Counted from the first letter of the stretch, positions 1 to 11,149 are shown. The stretch: 64,000 nucleotides of DNA from Aphelenchoides besseyi (GCA_024699855.1 JAMPIQ010000008.1:1-64000), one strand, 5' to 3'. A program made the numbers and translations. Notes: a model not told the origin generated them from the letters alone.

Positions 1-373
1 TACGACTGGTTCTGCAGCTGATCGATTTCTCTTAACCGTTGTTTGCGGTCGACGCCTTCTCAGTTTTGCCGTGACCAGCTGTGACCTTGCTTTCCTAAAC
101 GACTTCGATTGCCGATTCCATGCCGGCAGAAGCGGTGTCCTTACCTTGGGCGGCGCCGAGGCCGAGAGCGTCGGAAACCGAGGAACGCGCCAGTGTGTCG
201 GAGCGCATGGTGGTCGCGATCGACCAGTAGGCAGCAATTGTCAGCAGCTTCGCCAACGCCGGAGGCCGAGAGAAACGACGGTGCCTGGGTGGATTCGCAT
301 GTTCTGGCCGATGGTGCGCAGAGTCTGTGAGCGAGACATTGGGCTGGGCGACATTGGTATAAATGCTCGTCAT
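1..373 (-). CDS. flaB: Flagellin FlaB, arm A copy, 3' truncated by window edge, frameshifted
   Basis: This is the mirror of the flagellin at 39575. The start is the CAT at 371-373, and only the N-terminal D0/D1 part (about 120 residues) is present before the window edge. It is more damaged than the arm B copy, with several indels that scramble the first 40 codons. The flagellin stretch Asp-Asn-Ala-Ala-Tyr-Trp-Ser-Ile-Ala-Thr can still be recognised in pieces. Confidence 0.8.
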
Positions 374-798
374 AGTAGGTGTGGCCCCTTGAATGGCTGA
401 TGAAAGAGGGAACCATTCCGGGTTCACGGGGAACGGACGACACAGCAATCAATGCCTGCTAACTGCGCTGATTTTTTTTAACGTTAGCTCGCCGCCCCCC
501 CCCTCGATGAGCTTAGGTAACCGCCAGGTGTGGTCATGAAGTGATAAGCGGGAAAAGAAAATCAGCCAGTATGAAAAATCAAAATTACAACTCTAGCGCG
601 TGCGCGCGCGTATCCCGAAATATTTAAAAAAAAGATAAGGCCGCATCCGTATTCGGGATGCGGCCTGTCTGGTGCATTCGGTTCGATTCAGCCTATCGAA
701 CCTTTATGCTTTCTGCCCGGATATGCATTTGGTCAGCCCCGAATGCATGTGGGAAGAAAATGGGTCCCCCAGCCCCGAAGGGCTATGGAAGCGCAGCT
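374..798. other. flaB leader and flaA-flaB intergenic region, arm A copy
   Basis: No gene is seen. It holds the mirror of the flaB leader (about 374-420), an AT-rich promoter region with several base changes relative to arm B, an alternating GC run near 597-611, and the flaA terminator described separately. Confidence 0.7.
620..665 (-). terminator. Rho-independent terminator after flaA (arm A)
   Basis: A perfect 10 bp stem, ggccgcatcc at 639-648 and its complement at 656-665, has a 7-base loop. On the minus strand it is followed by a T run (the A run at 625-633). It is the mirror of 39303-39342. Confidence 0.85.
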
Positions 799-1742
799 CT
801 AGCCGGAAAGAGCGACAGGATGTTCTGCGAGTCCGCTGGTTGGCGATCGACAGAGCCTGAATTGCCAGCTGCTGCTGCGTCTTGGCCGAGCCTTCAGCTT
901 GGTGGACTTCTTCGTTCATGTCGGCGTCGACGAGGCGGCCAACACCCTTTTCGATGGTGTCGGACAGCTTGTCGCGAAGTCGGTCTGCAGGGTCGATACG
1001 TGGCAGACAGCGAACCGAGCTTGGCGCCGGCGCTGGTCATCTCGTCAGAGCGGTTTTCAACGGAGTAGAGGGCGGTTGTCGAGATCGTCGGGTGGTGACG
1101 TTCATGTCGAGAACGGAGATCTGGGTGTAGGTCTTGGCGCCGACAGTCGTCGTCGCAACACCGGTGGCGTTCAGGATGCCGGAGTTGGCGTCGATCGTGC
1201 CGGGCGTAAGCTTCCGTGTAAAGCATGGAGTTGGCGTCGAGAGCGTAGTCCGTCGTCTTGACACTGACGTTGCCGCTGGGCGTCACGAACGAAGCCGGAA
1301 ACACCGTCTTGGGTGGAGTTGGCCGCTGGAAACGAGCCAGTTTTTTCACCGTTGAAAGACGCGCTCGTGCCGATCGACTTCAGCTGGTCGAGCCAGCTGC
1401 GTGGACTTCTCCTGAACCGTGGCCTTGTCAACGCCCTGTTCCTTGGCGGCAACGACCTTTGCCTTGATGTCGGTGACAAACCTTGATGGCGGCGTCCATA
1501 CCGGCAGATGCGGTGTCAACCCTTGGCAGCGCCCATGCCCAGTGCGTCAGATACTGCACCGAGAGCCTTGTTGTCGGAGCGCATGGTGGTCGCGATCGAC
1601 CAGTAAGCAGCGTTTGTCCGAAGCCGAACCAACCTTCAGGCCGGAAGAAATGCGGTCCTGCGTGGTCGAACAGGTCGGAAGCAATGGAACGCAGGGTCGA
1701 GAGAAGCGGCCATGCGTTGGTGTTGGGAGAATGATTTGCCAT
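799..1742 (-). CDS. flaA: Flagellin FlaA, arm A copy, multiply frameshifted
   Basis: Mirror copy of 38245-39166. The start codon is at 1740-1742, and the stop lies in the indel-damaged segment near 799-803. Roughly a dozen single-base insertions split it into fragments, so no frame stays open over more than about a third of the gene. The arm B copy has only one break, so the damage here is best read as sequence error. Confidence 0.85.
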
Positions 1743-2052
1743 AATAAAATGTGTCCCTTGTTTTTACGAGATACTGGAGTGGGGACATACCGGGTTTGGT
1801 ATTACCGGTCGCAAACGTTTCGGCTTCAAGCCACTCGGTTCGGAAATGTCTTAGTTTTCAGAAACCAAACCCGCTGCGTGTAGAAAGAAACTCGCAGCGA
1901 AAAATTGCCCATATTATTAATTTGAGGACCAAGAAATATTGGAAAAATACTTATGGTTACTTTTTGATTTAGTTAAATGGTAATTTTTTTTATTGAAAAA
2001 TATAGTTACCAAGTCGCCCAGAAAAACTGGTAACCAAAGCGTCAAAACGCGC
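1743..2052. other. flaA promoter and leader region, arm A copy
   Basis: This AT-rich intergenic segment mirrors 37942-38244. It contains the same GGTAAC/GTTACC repeats and the leader with tgtccc/gggaca complementarity. No gene is seen. Confidence 0.6.
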
Positions 2053-2082
2053 AAAACCCGCGTAGCTGGCCACGCGGGGTTA
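2053..2082 (-). terminator. Terminator after fliP (arm A)
   Basis: The stem cccgcgt/acgcggg with an 8-base loop mirrors 37914-37941. On the minus strand it is followed by T residues. Confidence 0.8.
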
Positions 2083-2123
2083 AAAAAACAGGGTTAACGG
2101 GTGTCAATCAGGCACAGAGGCCG

Positions 2124-2872
2124 TCAGTTGAACGATCTGACGAGACTGCCGACCAGCAGTTTTCCAGCCGTCGATCAGCACGAAGAACAGGATCTTGAAC
2201 GGCAGCGAAATCGAGGTCGGCGGTAGCATCATCATGCCCATCCGCCATGGTGATGGTTGCGACGATCAGATCGATGACCAGAAACGGCATGATGATGAGA
2301 AAACCGATCTCGAAACCGCGCCGGATTTCCGACAGCATGAAGGCGGGAACCAGCACACGGTAATCGACGACATTGTCGGTCATCACTCCTGGCCGCGCTC
2401 GCGGGCGATGTCGGACGAAAAGCTTCAGATCCTTGTCACGCGTATTGGCGTTTCATGAAGGTGCGGAAGGGCTCGGCGATGCGCTGCAAGGCTTGCTGTT
2501 CGTTGATCTGGTTTCTGCAGAAGCGGCTGCACGCCCCGTCGGTCCAGGCGTTGTCGAAGGTGGGCGACATGACGTAGAAGGTCATGAACATCGCCATCGA
2601 CAGCAGGATCATGTTGGACGGGGTCGAAGCCAGTCCCATGCCGGATCTGAGGATCGAAAAAAGGCGATCACGAAGCGCGGAAAGCTCGTGACCATGATCA
2701 GGATGCCCGGCGCGACCGAGAGAACCGTCAGCAGGCCGAAGGTTGCGGATGATCCATGCCGCAACGGAGCCGTCTATCTGCGTGTTGAACAGATCGGACG
2801 GAAATTGCTGGGCAAACTGGCAAGACCCGGCAAGGCAAGGAGGACGGCGATGGTTACAAGAAATCGAATCAT
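2124..2872 (-). CDS. fliP: Flagellar export protein FliP, arm A copy, frameshifted
   Basis: Mirror of the intact fliP at 37132-37869. The stop is at 2124-2126 and the start at 2870-2872. At least eight indels or changes (for example near 2155, 2242, 2410, 2450, 2510 and 2755) break the frame, while the arm B copy is open over its full 245 codons. Two inserted bases beside the start destroy the ATGA overlap with fliL seen in arm B. Confidence 0.9.
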
Positions 2873-3373
2873 ATTCGATGACAAAGGTCCGGAACCATGA
2901 CCTTGGATACGCGCCCTTGGAGCGCAGGTCAACTCGTTCCTGAATGTCATCCTTAAGATATTGAAAGCCGCGCGGCCCTTCCAGCTGCTGAAGGGAAACG
3001 GTGCGGACATAGGCCATGATGTCCTGGTGTATTTCTTCCGCGAGACCCACCTCGACCGGCCCCTTGAACATCAGCGCCACTTCCAGCCGCACCCAGTTCG
3101 TCGAGGGATAGGCGAGGTTGGTGGTGATGGGATCGAGCTGGACGATGCCGTTGGGCCTCGGCCGAGATTTCTCGATCCCTTCTTCCTTTTTCTCGCCGTG
3201 TCCGCCGGCGGCAGCCCGGGGCATGCGCCTCCGCGCCGGCGATTCTTCGGCGCGATCATGCCGCCCACCAGCCAGCCGCCGCCCGCGCCGAGCAGGGTGA
3301 GGATCGCAACGCCTGCGATGGTCATGACCAGAGGGGAGGATTTTTTCTTGCCCTCAGCCTGTTCGTTTTCCAT
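2869..3373 (-). CDS. fliL: Flagellar basal-body protein FliL, arm A copy, frameshifted
   Basis: Mirror of 36633-37135. The N-terminus is open from the start at 3373 through the transmembrane segment, including the Gly-Gly-Gly-Trp-Leu-Val stretch that is broken in arm B. It loses frame near 3240 and again around 3165 and 2905. Together the two arms cover the whole protein. Confidence 0.88.
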
Positions 3374-3401
3374 GGGTCAGTCCCGTTCCCGTGTGCCGAG
3401 G

Positions 3402-4129
3402 TTAGAGCGGCGAGAAACAGGTCGACGACCTGTTGCCCGACCGGGGGCTGCTGCACTTCCGTCAGACGTCCGCGACCCGCCATAGGAGATGCGCGCTTCG
3501 GCGATGCGCTCGTAGGAGATCATGTTCTGTGCATCCACTCCTGCGGCCTGACGATACCGCCGACATTGAGGATGCGGATTTCGTGGTTGAACGCGCACTT
3601 CCTGCGAACCGCTGATGATGAGGTTGCCGTTTTCCAGAATGCCGGTCACCACGGCGGCCACCAGCAGCGTCAGCTTTTCAGAACGCTTGGTCTTGCCCGT
3701 TTTGCCTGGGTGTCGGTGTGTCGGAACCGTAATTGATGCTGGAATCCGCATCCGGCGTCCATCCCAGAATCTGAGCTTTGGCCTTCCAGTCAGCCCACTG
3801 GAATTGGTGCGGTTGCGCTCGGTCTCGTTGTCGAAGTCGGCCTTGTCGTTGATCTGGATGTTGACGGTCAGGATGTCGCCGATGTTGAGCGCGCGCAGAT
3901 CCTTGAAGAGCGCGCCCTGGCTGTCGCTCCAAAGCGAATAGCCGCTCGCCATGTGCTTCGGCTGCTTTGGATACATGCCCATTTGCGGCGTCTGGCTGAA
4001 ATTGCAGGCCGCTGCCGATCGGGCTCATCGCGGGTGCGTTGCCGATTTCCTTCAGGGTCTGGTTGTTTCTGGCAGCCGGCAAGCAAGGCGAGCGGCAGGA
4101 GGAGGGCCGGAAGACGACGCGTGCTCCAT
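3402..4129 (-). CDS. flgH: L-ring lipoprotein FlgH, arm A copy, frameshifted
   Basis: Mirror of 35884-36604. The start is at 4127-4129 and the stop at 3402-3404. Breaks lie near 4070, 4000, 3790, 3705 and 3540. The C-terminal end (… Val-Val-Asp-Leu-Phe-Ser-Pro-Leu) is readable in its own frame. Confidence 0.88.
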
Positions 4130-4671
4130 GAAGGATCCTTCGAAGTGTGTTTTTATCGGTTTGCCTGCGACATGATGCCGGCGACGGACGGCGGCCTTCT
4201 GCGCGTCCATCTCGCTGAGGATGAGACCGGATTGGGCGTGGTGGGCAGCTGCATGATGATGGCGGCCGCTATCTCCACATGCATCTTTTCGAGCTGTGGT
4301 GCGGCGGCATCGGCCTTCAATCGTCTTGTAGATATCGACGAGATTGCTTTTTCGCCTGATTGAGGAAATGTTCGCGGCGGGCCAGCCAGTCCTCATATTC
4401 CGCCTTGCGGTCTTCCAGCACGGCAATGCGCTCATTGACGTCGGACTGCAGCTTTTCCAACTCCTGCTTTTGCAGCAGATAGCGCTGGTCGCGGGCCGCA
4501 TCGGCGATGTTGGTGCAGAATTTCTGGATTTCATCCTGCGTGCTGAGTTCCGAAACCACGTTCTGCTGGCTTTCCGCGCCAGCAGCGGGAAGCAGGAAAA
4601 GCAGCGAGGCGACGGCCGCGAAGCGGACAAGGCCATTCGGGAAAGAGTTTGTTCTTCCGAGTTTCCATCAT
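4126..4671 (-). CDS. motE: MotE, periplasmic motility chaperone, arm A copy, frameshifted
   Basis: Mirror of 35350-35887. The central coiled-coil part (4317-4559) is open. The signal-peptide region (near 4640), the Gln-Ala-Lys-Ser region (near 4343) and the C-terminus are broken. The A run near 4153-4157 has five A residues here against six in arm B, which matters for the false motE-flgH fusion discussed in the findings. Confidence 0.85.
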
Positions 4672-5792
4672 TGCAGCACAAGCTCCGCCTGAAGGGCGCC
4701 GGCGGATTTGATGCCTTGCAGAATGGCGATGATACCGTCCGCCTTGAGCCCGATGCTGTTGAGACCGGCAACCAGCGTGCGAAGGTCAGGCCCTTCGACG
4801 ATGGCAACCTTGCTGCCTTCCTGCAATGCCATGATATCCGTCTGCGGCTGAACGGCCGTCTGGCCGCGTGAGAAGGGCGCCGGCTGGATGACCTGCGGCG
4901 TTTCCGTTACCTGCACGGTCAGCGTTCCGTAGCTGACGGCGACGCGGGAGATGCGCACATCCGCGCCGATGACGATCGTGCCGGTGCGCTCGTTGATGAC
5001 GACCTTGGCCGGCGTATCCGTTTCTACGGTCAGGTTTTCGATTTCCGCCATCAGCCGGGTCAGATCCGCGACACGGGGCTTCTGCACCGCGATTTCCTGC
5101 GAATCGCGCGGCTCGGCGATGGGATCGCCATAACGGGCGCGCGCAAAGGCGTTGACGACATCGGCGACGCGCACCGCTGTCGAAAAATCGGGATTGCGCA
5201 ATTGAAGGACCAGATTGACCGAATCCTTGAACTTGGACGGCAGCTCCCGCTCGATGATCGCGCCGTTTGGCACGCGGGCAGAGGTCGTGACGCCCTGCGT
5301 CAGCGTCGCGGCATCGCCCTGGGCGGAAAAGCCGTTGACGATCAGCGCCCCTTGGGCGACTGCGTAAATCTGCCCGTCCGCGCCGGAAAGGGAGGTCATG
5401 ATGAGCGTGCCGCCGCGCAGCGACGAGGCGTCGCCCAGCGAGCTGACCGTCACGTCGACACGGCTGCCCGGGGCTGGCGAAGGGCGGCAGATTGGTCGTC
5501 ACCATCACGGCGGCGATGTTCTTGGCGTTCGACTGGCCGCCCTGCGTGGTGATGCCGAGATTCTGCAGCATCGCGCGCATGGATTGCTCGTAAACGGCGA
5601 GGAGCGCAGGCTGTCGCCCGTGCCCTGCAGGCCGACCACGAGACCGTAACCGATCAGCTGGTTTGTCACGCCCCGCCTGCAGCGATGCGATATCCTTGAT
5701 GCGGGATGTATCCGCGTACGCTGCCGGAACGGAAAGGAAGGGCTGGGGCCGAAAACAGAACGGCCCGCGGCCAGAATACGAAGCACTCTCAT
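4668..5792 (-). CDS. flgI: P-ring protein FlgI, arm A copy, frameshifted at N-terminal third
   Basis: Mirror of the intact flgI at 34232-35353. The last 261 codons (4668-5453) are open and nearly identical to arm B; one residue near 4764 reads Gly here and Arg there. The N-terminal third is split by indels near 5470, 5590, 5670 and 5740. Confidence 0.92.
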
Positions 5793-6278
5793 TTCGCCAT
5801 CACCTGAATGGTTCCGTCCTTCATGACCGTGCCGTTGACGATGACGCCGGAATCGATGTTGCGCACCCGCACGATTTCGCCGAGCGAGCCGTCGGTCATC
5901 GGCGTTTCCCGAAGCCATCAGCGTCATGTTGCCGATGGTGAAGACGAGTTTGACGCTGGTGCCGCGCACCACAAGCGAGGGTTCGCGCAGGGCGGCAACG
6001 GGGATCGTGCGTCCGGGAAGCAGGGTCTGCTTGGAGATCATGCCTTCCACTTCGCTGATATCGCTCGCATAACCCGAGGAAATATTGGGATTGGTCACTT
6101 CCACCGGCTTTACCTGTTCGGGCGTGATCGTCTCGCCCGGATAGATCGTGCGGGTGGGAACCAGCGCCATCGGCGCCTGGGCAAGAGCGGGCGTCAGGGC
6201 GCCCAGTGAAAAGGCAGACGCAAGGCATATACGGACGAGCGCCGTTCTGCTGCTGCTATGTTTCCGGCCAAACCTCAT
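5789..6278 (-). CDS. flgA: P-ring assembly chaperone FlgA, arm A copy, one frameshift
   Basis: Mirror of 33746-34235. The frame is open from the start at 6278 through the stretch Val-Arg-Gly-Thr-Ser-Val-Lys-Leu, exactly where arm B is broken. It is lost near 5906 by one extra C, exactly where arm B is open. This complementary pattern shows that both breaks are errors. Confidence 0.92.
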
Positions 6279-6298
6279 GTTCGCCTGCCTTTCCGTTC

Positions 6299-7088
6299 TT
6301 ACTTCAGGTTCTTGCTGACAATCGAAGCCATTTCGTCAGCGGTGGTGATGACCTTGGAATTCATCTCGTAGGCGCGCTGCGCCGTGATGAGGTCGGTGAT
6401 TTCCTTGACGGCGTCGACGTTCGAGCCTTCGAGATAGGACTGCTTGATGTAGCCGTAGCTCGGATCGTCAGGCACGCCGATCACCGCGTCGCCGGAGGCC
6501 GGCGTCTGGGCGAAGAGGTTGTCGCCGAGCGGCTTCAGGCCGGCTTCGTTGGCAAAGTTGGCGATGGTGAGCTGGCCGAGTTCGGTGAATTCCGTGGCAT
6601 TGCCGATACGGGCGGTCACCTGGCCCGTGCGGGTAACGGTGATGTCCTGCGCATCGGTCGGGATATTGATGTTCGGAATGACGTTATAGCCATCGATCGT
6701 CACGAGATTGCCGTCGGCATTCTTGTTGAAGGCGCCGGCGCGGCTGTAGAGCGTCGAACCGTCAGCCGCCTCGATCTGGAACCAGCCCTGGCCGATGATC
6801 GCCACGTCCAGCTTGTTGCCGGTCTCGATCAGGTTGCCTTGGGTGTGGATGTTGCGCACGGCGGAGGTCTGCACGCCGAGGCCGATATTGGCGCCTTCCG
6901 GCACGATCGCCTGGTTGGCCCGGTTCGGCACGCCCTGCATGCGCTCGGTCTGGTAAAGAAGGTCGGTGAACTCCGCCCGCGCGCGCTTGTAAACCGGTGG
7001 TGTTGATATTGGCGATGTTGTTGGCGATGACTTCCAGATTGGTCTGCTGGGCGTCCATACCGGTGGCAGCGATGGCAAGAGCTCTCAT
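6299..7088 (-). CDS. flgG: Distal rod protein FlgG, arm A copy, one frameshift
   Basis: Mirror of the intact flgG at 32937-33725. A single inserted base near 6992 (an extended a run in the Thr-Gly-Tyr-Lys segment) breaks the frame. The rest matches arm B except one Asn/Thr difference. Confidence 0.94.
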
Positions 7089-7106
7089 GTCAATATTCCT
7101 GCTGGG

Positions 7107-7442
7107 CTAGATCTGCATCTTGGTAATGTCGAGATAGGCCGACACGATCTTGTCTCGGAGCGCGATGGCGGTTTGCAGCGACTGTTCGGCCGAAAGCATG
7201 GCATCGACCACTTCACGCGTATTCGCCTTGCCCTGAATGCCTTCGAAGGAAGCGACTTCCGCCTTCTTCAGATTGTTCATCGCATCCACCGAGATATTGC
7301 CGAGAACGCTGGCGAAGCTTGCGCCCGTCTGCTGGGCGGGCGTCGTATGCTCGCTGCCGAAAACGCTTTCCGTCAGCGAGGAAATGCCGCTTGCGCCGCG
7401 GGTGAGCGAAAGGGAACTGACTTGCTTGATACCGTCGATCAT
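7107..7442 (-). CDS. fliE: Flagellar hook-basal body protein FliE, intact copy
   Basis: FliE joins the MS ring (FliF) to the proximal rod and is exported by the flagellar type III apparatus. This 111-codon frame is open, and it has the FliE C-terminal core with the Leu-Arg-Asp-Lys-Ile-Val-Ser-Ala-Tyr motif just before the end. Only this arm has the correct N-terminus (Ser-Leu-Ser-Leu-Thr-Arg-Gly); the arm B copy has two compensating frameshifts there. Its ATG overlaps the flgC stop on the minus strand, and flgG follows, as in the rhizobial flgBC-fliE-flgG order. Confidence 0.95.
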   Translation of the reverse strand: MIDGIKQVSSLSLTRGASGISSLTESVFGSEHTTPAQQTGASFASVLGNISVDAMNNLKKAEVASFEGIQGKANTREVVDAMLSAEQSLQTAIALRDKIVSAYLDITKMQI

Positions 7443-7858
7443 TGCGATGCCTTCAGAAGGTCGATTGTGGAGGCGACGAGGTCGCGTGTCTGGCGGATGA
7501 CCTGAAGATTGGCGTCGTAGCTGCGGTTTGCTTCGCGCATGTCCGCCATTTCGATCAGGATATTGACGTTCGGCATCTTCACCATGCCATTGCTGTCGGC
7601 GGCCGGGTTGCCGGGATCGTACTCGTTGACGAAATCGCCACGGTCGACGCCGAGCTTTTTCACCGTCACGCGTTCCACGCCGCTGACGCGGTCCAGCTCT
7701 GAACCGAAAGTGATGGTCTTGCGGCGATAGGGGTCGGCGCCGGGGGTGTCGCCGGTCGATCGGGCGTTGGCGATGTTTTCGGAGACGATGCGCAGTCGCG
7801 TGGACTGCACTTCCAGGCCGCTGCCGGCAATCTTGCTCGCCGCACTCAAGGGATCCAT
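7439..7858 (-). CDS. flgC: Proximal rod protein FlgC, arm A copy, intact
   Basis: An open frame of 139 codons forms the proximal rod with FlgB and FlgF. It has the N-terminal rod/hook signature (Ser-Glu-Asn-Ile-Ala-Asn-Ala) and the C-terminal coiled segment ending in Asp-Leu-Leu-Lys-Ala-Ser-Gln. It is one residue shorter than the arm B copy: Val-Thr-Val-Lys-Lys here, Val-Thr-Gly-Val-Lys-Lys there. Which is correct cannot be decided from the window. It starts a few bases after the flgB stop and overlaps fliE. Confidence 0.95.
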   Translation of the reverse strand: MDPLSAASKIAGSGLEVQSTRLRIVSENIANARSTGDTPGADPYRRKTITFGSELDRVSGVERVTVKKLGVDRGDFVNEYDPGNPAADSNGMVKMPNVNILIEMADMREANRSYDANLQVIRQTRDLVASTIDLLKASQ

Positions 7859-7861
7859 GGC

Positions 7862-8266
7862 TTACCTCTTAACCGTCATCAGCATCATGCGATGGAAGGA
7901 TTTGACGAGATTGGCGTTCAGCTCGTACTGCCGCTTGATCTCGCCGGTCTTGGTCATTTCTTCCGCAAGCGCGACCGAATTGCCCGATTCCTGCATGCCG
8001 ATCTCGTTATTGACCGGGTTGTCGCGCACCGCGATATTGTCGCTGAGTGTGCTCTCGCCGAAGTGGGCAGGGTTGGTCCTCGCCATGCCGACCTGCTGGC
8101 TGGTGGCCTGCATGACCGCTTCGAAAGGGCTGACATCCTTGGCGCGGAACTTGGGTGTGTTGGCGTTGGCGATGTTGGTCGCCACGACTTCCTGCCGCAC
8201 GCTCAGCCATTCCGCTTGGCGGGATGCCAGATCGAACAGTTGAATCGGTTGCATAGACTTCTCCAT
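7862..8266 (-). CDS. flgB: Proximal rod protein FlgB, arm A copy, intact
   Basis: An open frame of 134 codons, identical to the arm B copy. It has the Asn-Ile-Ala-Asn-Ala-Asn-Thr-Pro rod-protein signature near residue 34 and a helical C-terminus. It is the first gene of the flgB-flgC-fliE-flgG-flgA-flgI-motE-flgH-fliL-fliP run and lies just after a strong terminator (8368-8408). Confidence 0.96.
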   Translation of the reverse strand: MEKSMQPIQLFDLASRQAEWLSVRQEVVATNIANANTPKFRAKDVSPFEAVMQATSQQVGMARTNPAHFGESTLSDNIAVRDNPVNNEIGMQESGNSVALAEEMTKTGEIKRQYELNANLVKSFHRMMLMTVKR

Positions 8267-8367
8267 CTCGTATGGCCCGAACCTACGGGGCTAATCTTGC
8301 GTCAGACTTGCGGAGAGGGGAGAAGGGCGTGGAACGGCGCAAGACGCCGATATGGATGCGGCCTGCC

Positions 8368-8408
8368 AAAAACAAAAAGGCGCGCCGGCAGATGCGGCGC
8401 GCCTTTTG
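8368..8408 (-). terminator. Terminator between the fliI operon and flgB (arm A)
   Basis: A 12 bp stem, aaaaggcgcgcc with its complement and a 9-base loop, mirrors 31613-31653. It separates the unknown gene at 8432 from flgB. Confidence 0.88.
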
Positions 8409-8431
8409 AGCCAGAGAAAAATCTTTTATTT

Positions 8432-8990
8432 TTCAGGACGATAGGTCTTTCCGGAAGACGTTTCTATCAGCCATTCGCCGTTGCGCTGTTCGATCTTCGT
8501 CAGCAACGCATTATCCGGCAGGGTCGAGCCGACCCTCACCATATACATGCCCGAACCGTCCTCGATCAGGGCGCGCCCGTTGGAAACATGCAGCAGACGG
8601 AAGGAGGTCTGGCCGGGGAAGGGTTGGTCCTCGATCCCGGCTGCCAGATTGTTCTGTTTTTTCCTTGCCGCCTGCGTTCACGGTCGCCGTCGTCAGCATG
8701 TCGGGCAGCTCCGCCGGCGGCGGGGTGTCTTCCTTGTTGCGGTTGGTCATGGCCATCGGCGAAACGCTGAAGACTTCCCGCGGGCCAGTATGGGGCAGAT
8801 CGCGGGTGCGGTCGCCGCCCGCCACTTTCATGCCGAACTTTTCTTCGTTGAAGAAAACGTACCAGGGAAAGAAGGCTGCCGCGGCAGCAAGCGTAATGCC
8901 TGTCCATGCGAGAATACGGTCGGGCGTGAAGAAAGCGGGCTTGGGCAGCACGTCTTCATCATGGCTATCGTTGGTCCGTTTTTTCTTCAC
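8432..8990 (-). CDS. Conserved single-span membrane protein of the flagellar cluster, arm A copy, frameshifted
   Basis: Mirror of 31030-31594. It begins with a GTG at 8988-8990. The N-terminus (Lys-Lys-Lys-Arg-Thr-Asn-Asp-Ser-His) is correct here and broken in arm B. The frame is lost near 8660 in a homopolymer. See the arm B entry for the protein. Confidence 0.85.
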
Positions 8991-9013
8991 GGGTCAGCCT
9001 CTCGCTCTGGGAG

Positions 9014-10402
9014 TTACCTGCGGCTGACCGTTCTGCGCGCCGCTCCGCAAGGCGGTCGCCAGATCAGCATAGGCATCCTGCGCCGCCGGTTCGTTCGGCA
9101 GCTGCTTTTAACGTTTCGTAGATGATCGGAACCTGCTTCACCGCCATGTCGAGATCAGGATCGGTGCCGGGCCGATAACCGCCGATGAGGCGAAGATCGC
9201 GCGTTTCCTCGAAGCGATGCACCAGCGCCTTGAGGCGCGACACCAGCTTTTCCTGATCCGGTGTCCAGGCCTTCTTGGCGAGACGCGAGATCGAGGCGAG
9301 CGGATTGATTGGCGGGTAACGGCCTTCTTCGGCAAGGCTGCGGTCAAGCACGATATGGCCATCGAGAATACCGCGCGTCGAATCGGCAATCGGGTCGTTG
9401 TGATTGTCGCCATCCACCAGAATGGAGACGATGGCGGTGATGGTGCCGGTGCCTTCCGCGCCCGGTCCCGCCCGCTCCAGAAGGCGCGGCAGTTCGGTGA
9501 AGACCGAGGCCGGGTAGCCGCGCGCCACCGGCGGCTCGCCCGAAGCGACCGCCACTTCGCGGATGGCATGGGCAAAGCGCGTCACGCTGTCGATGATGAG
9601 AAGAACATTGTCGCCCTGATCGCGAAAATGTTCGGCGATGGTGACGGCGGAAAGCGGCGCCATCTTGCGCAGCATCGGGCTTTCATCGCTTGTCGCAACG
9701 ACGGCGATGGACTTGCTCATGTTCTCGCCCATCGTGTCTTCGATGAATTCGCGCACTTCGCGGCCGCGTTCGCCGACAAGAGCAATCACCACCTTGTCGA
9801 AGGCGTCTGCCTTGGCGAGCATCGACAGCAGCGTGGATTTGCCCACACCGGAACCGGCGAAAATGCCGAGGCGCTGGCCGAGGCAAAGCGGCGAGAAGAT
9901 ATCGATTGCCCGCACACCGGTCTTGAAAGGCGTTTCCACCCTTTTGCGCGTCATCGAGGGCGGCGCATTGTTGGAAATCGAACGGCGCTCGATGCCGGAG
10001 GCCAGCGGCCCCTGGCCGTCGATGGGTTCGCCGAGCGCATTGATGGTGCGTCCGCACCAGCTGTCGTCGGGCGAGACGCGGAAGGCGCCCTTGCGGATGA
10101 CGGTGTCGTGAATGCCGATCGGCTCGCCGGGCTCGATGGGGGCAGACATAGCAGATGTCCGGTTCCACGCGCACCACTTCGCCGAGATGAATGCCGGTCG
10201 CGCTGCGATGGGCGACGAATTCTCCGAGCCGCACATGCCGTGACAGGCCGGAAACCGTATAGTGCCCGGCGGCGATGGTGCGGACATGCCCGCCATGCGC
10301 CACCGAGAACTCCGGATCGGCATAATGCCCTGCAAGGCTTGCTAGCTGTGCGAGCTTCGGTGAAATGGCGTCAGCCGAGAGCATGGATTCCGGCATTGTC
10401 AT
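9014..10402 (-). CDS. fliI: Flagellum-specific ATPase FliI, arm A copy, two frameshifts
   Basis: Mirror of 29612-31006. This copy is open from about 10140 to 9110, which includes the whole ATPase core with Walker A (Gly-Ser-Gly-Val-Gly-Lys-Ser-Thr). It breaks near 10140 (an extra base in the g run) and near 9108 (a t run). Arm B is broken at other sites, so the two arms together give an uninterrupted gene. Confidence 0.94.
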
Positions 10403-10413
10403 TACTCAGTTCC

Positions 10414-11148
10414 TCAACGCGCGCCGCCAAGCGTCTTGATGCCTTCGCCGAAGGTCGATTCGGTATCGCGCATCAGCGAGGAGATGCTTTCAAAGGCGCG
10501 GTTGACCTGGATGAGCTGGGTCATCTGGGAAATGCCGTTGACGTTCGACTGTTCGAGATAACCCTGAACGACGCCGACTTCATGATTGTTGACCACCGGA
10601 ACCGGCTGGGCCACCGGCTTCACGCCACTATTGGGATGACGCAGGAACCCTTGCGAGAAATCCGCCTGGAAGATGCCGAGGGTGGCGACGATGTTTTCGT
10701 TCTGCCGGATGGCGCCATCGAGACCGACGGTGATCGGGCCGCCATTCGGATTGAGCTGTATCGGACCGCCGCCGGCATCGAGAACGGGATAACCGTTCGA
10801 GGAGATGAGCGCGCCGTCCGGACGCATGGTGAAGCGGCCGTCGCGGGTCAGAATCTGGCCATCGGGCGTATCCAGCGAAAACCAGGCGTCGCCCTTGATG
10901 GCGAAATCGAAGGAGTTGCCGGTCTGCTCGAAAGCGCCCTGACGGGTGGAGAGATAGTCGTTGCCCTGCGAAACGAAAGCCACCCTGGCATTCATGTCAT
11001 TGTGGTTCTTGGCGACCATTTCGTCGAATTTCACTTCGGAGCCGCGGAAGCCGACCGTGTTCACATTCGCCATGTTGTCGGAAATGGTGGTGAGACGGCG
11101 CTCCAGCGCGATCTGCGAGGACAGGGCGACGTATAGTCCGGATTGCAT
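10414..11148 (-). CDS. flgF: Rod protein FlgF, arm A copy, intact
   Basis: An open frame of 244 codons, identical to the arm B copy at 28866-29600. FlgF is a proximal rod component. The N-terminal helix carries Ser-Asp-Asn-Met-Ala-Asn-Val-Asn-Thr-Val-Gly, and the C-terminal helix carries the Asn-Val-Asn-Gly-Ile-Ser and Asn-Arg-Ala-Phe-Glu motifs of the FlgF/FlgG family. It lies between the DUF1217 gene and fliI with very short gaps. Confidence 0.95.
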   Translation of the reverse strand: MQSGLYVALSSQIALERRLTTISDNMANVNTVGFRGSEVKFDEMVAKNHNDMNARVAFVSQGNDYLSTRQGAFEQTGNSFDFAIKGDAWFSLDTPDGQILTRDGRFTMRPDGALISSNGYPVLDAGGGPIQLNPNGGPITVGLDGAIRQNENIVATLGIFQADFSQGFLRHPNSGVKPVAQPVPVVNNHEVGVVQGYLEQSNVNGISQMTQLIQVNRAFESISSLMRDTESTFGEGIKTLGGAR

Positions 11149-11149
11149 A

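Noticed and set aside
597..611. Possible Z-DNA or regulatory element in the alternating gc run downstream of flaA
   Set aside because: The run is short and differs between arms (mirror near 39356-39372), so its exact sequence is unreliable.
9217..11136. A 639-codon open frame on the plus strand opposite fliI and flgF
   Set aside because: It is a GC-rich antisense shadow of two well-recognised genes, with no coherent domain; the mirror region in arm B does not keep it open.
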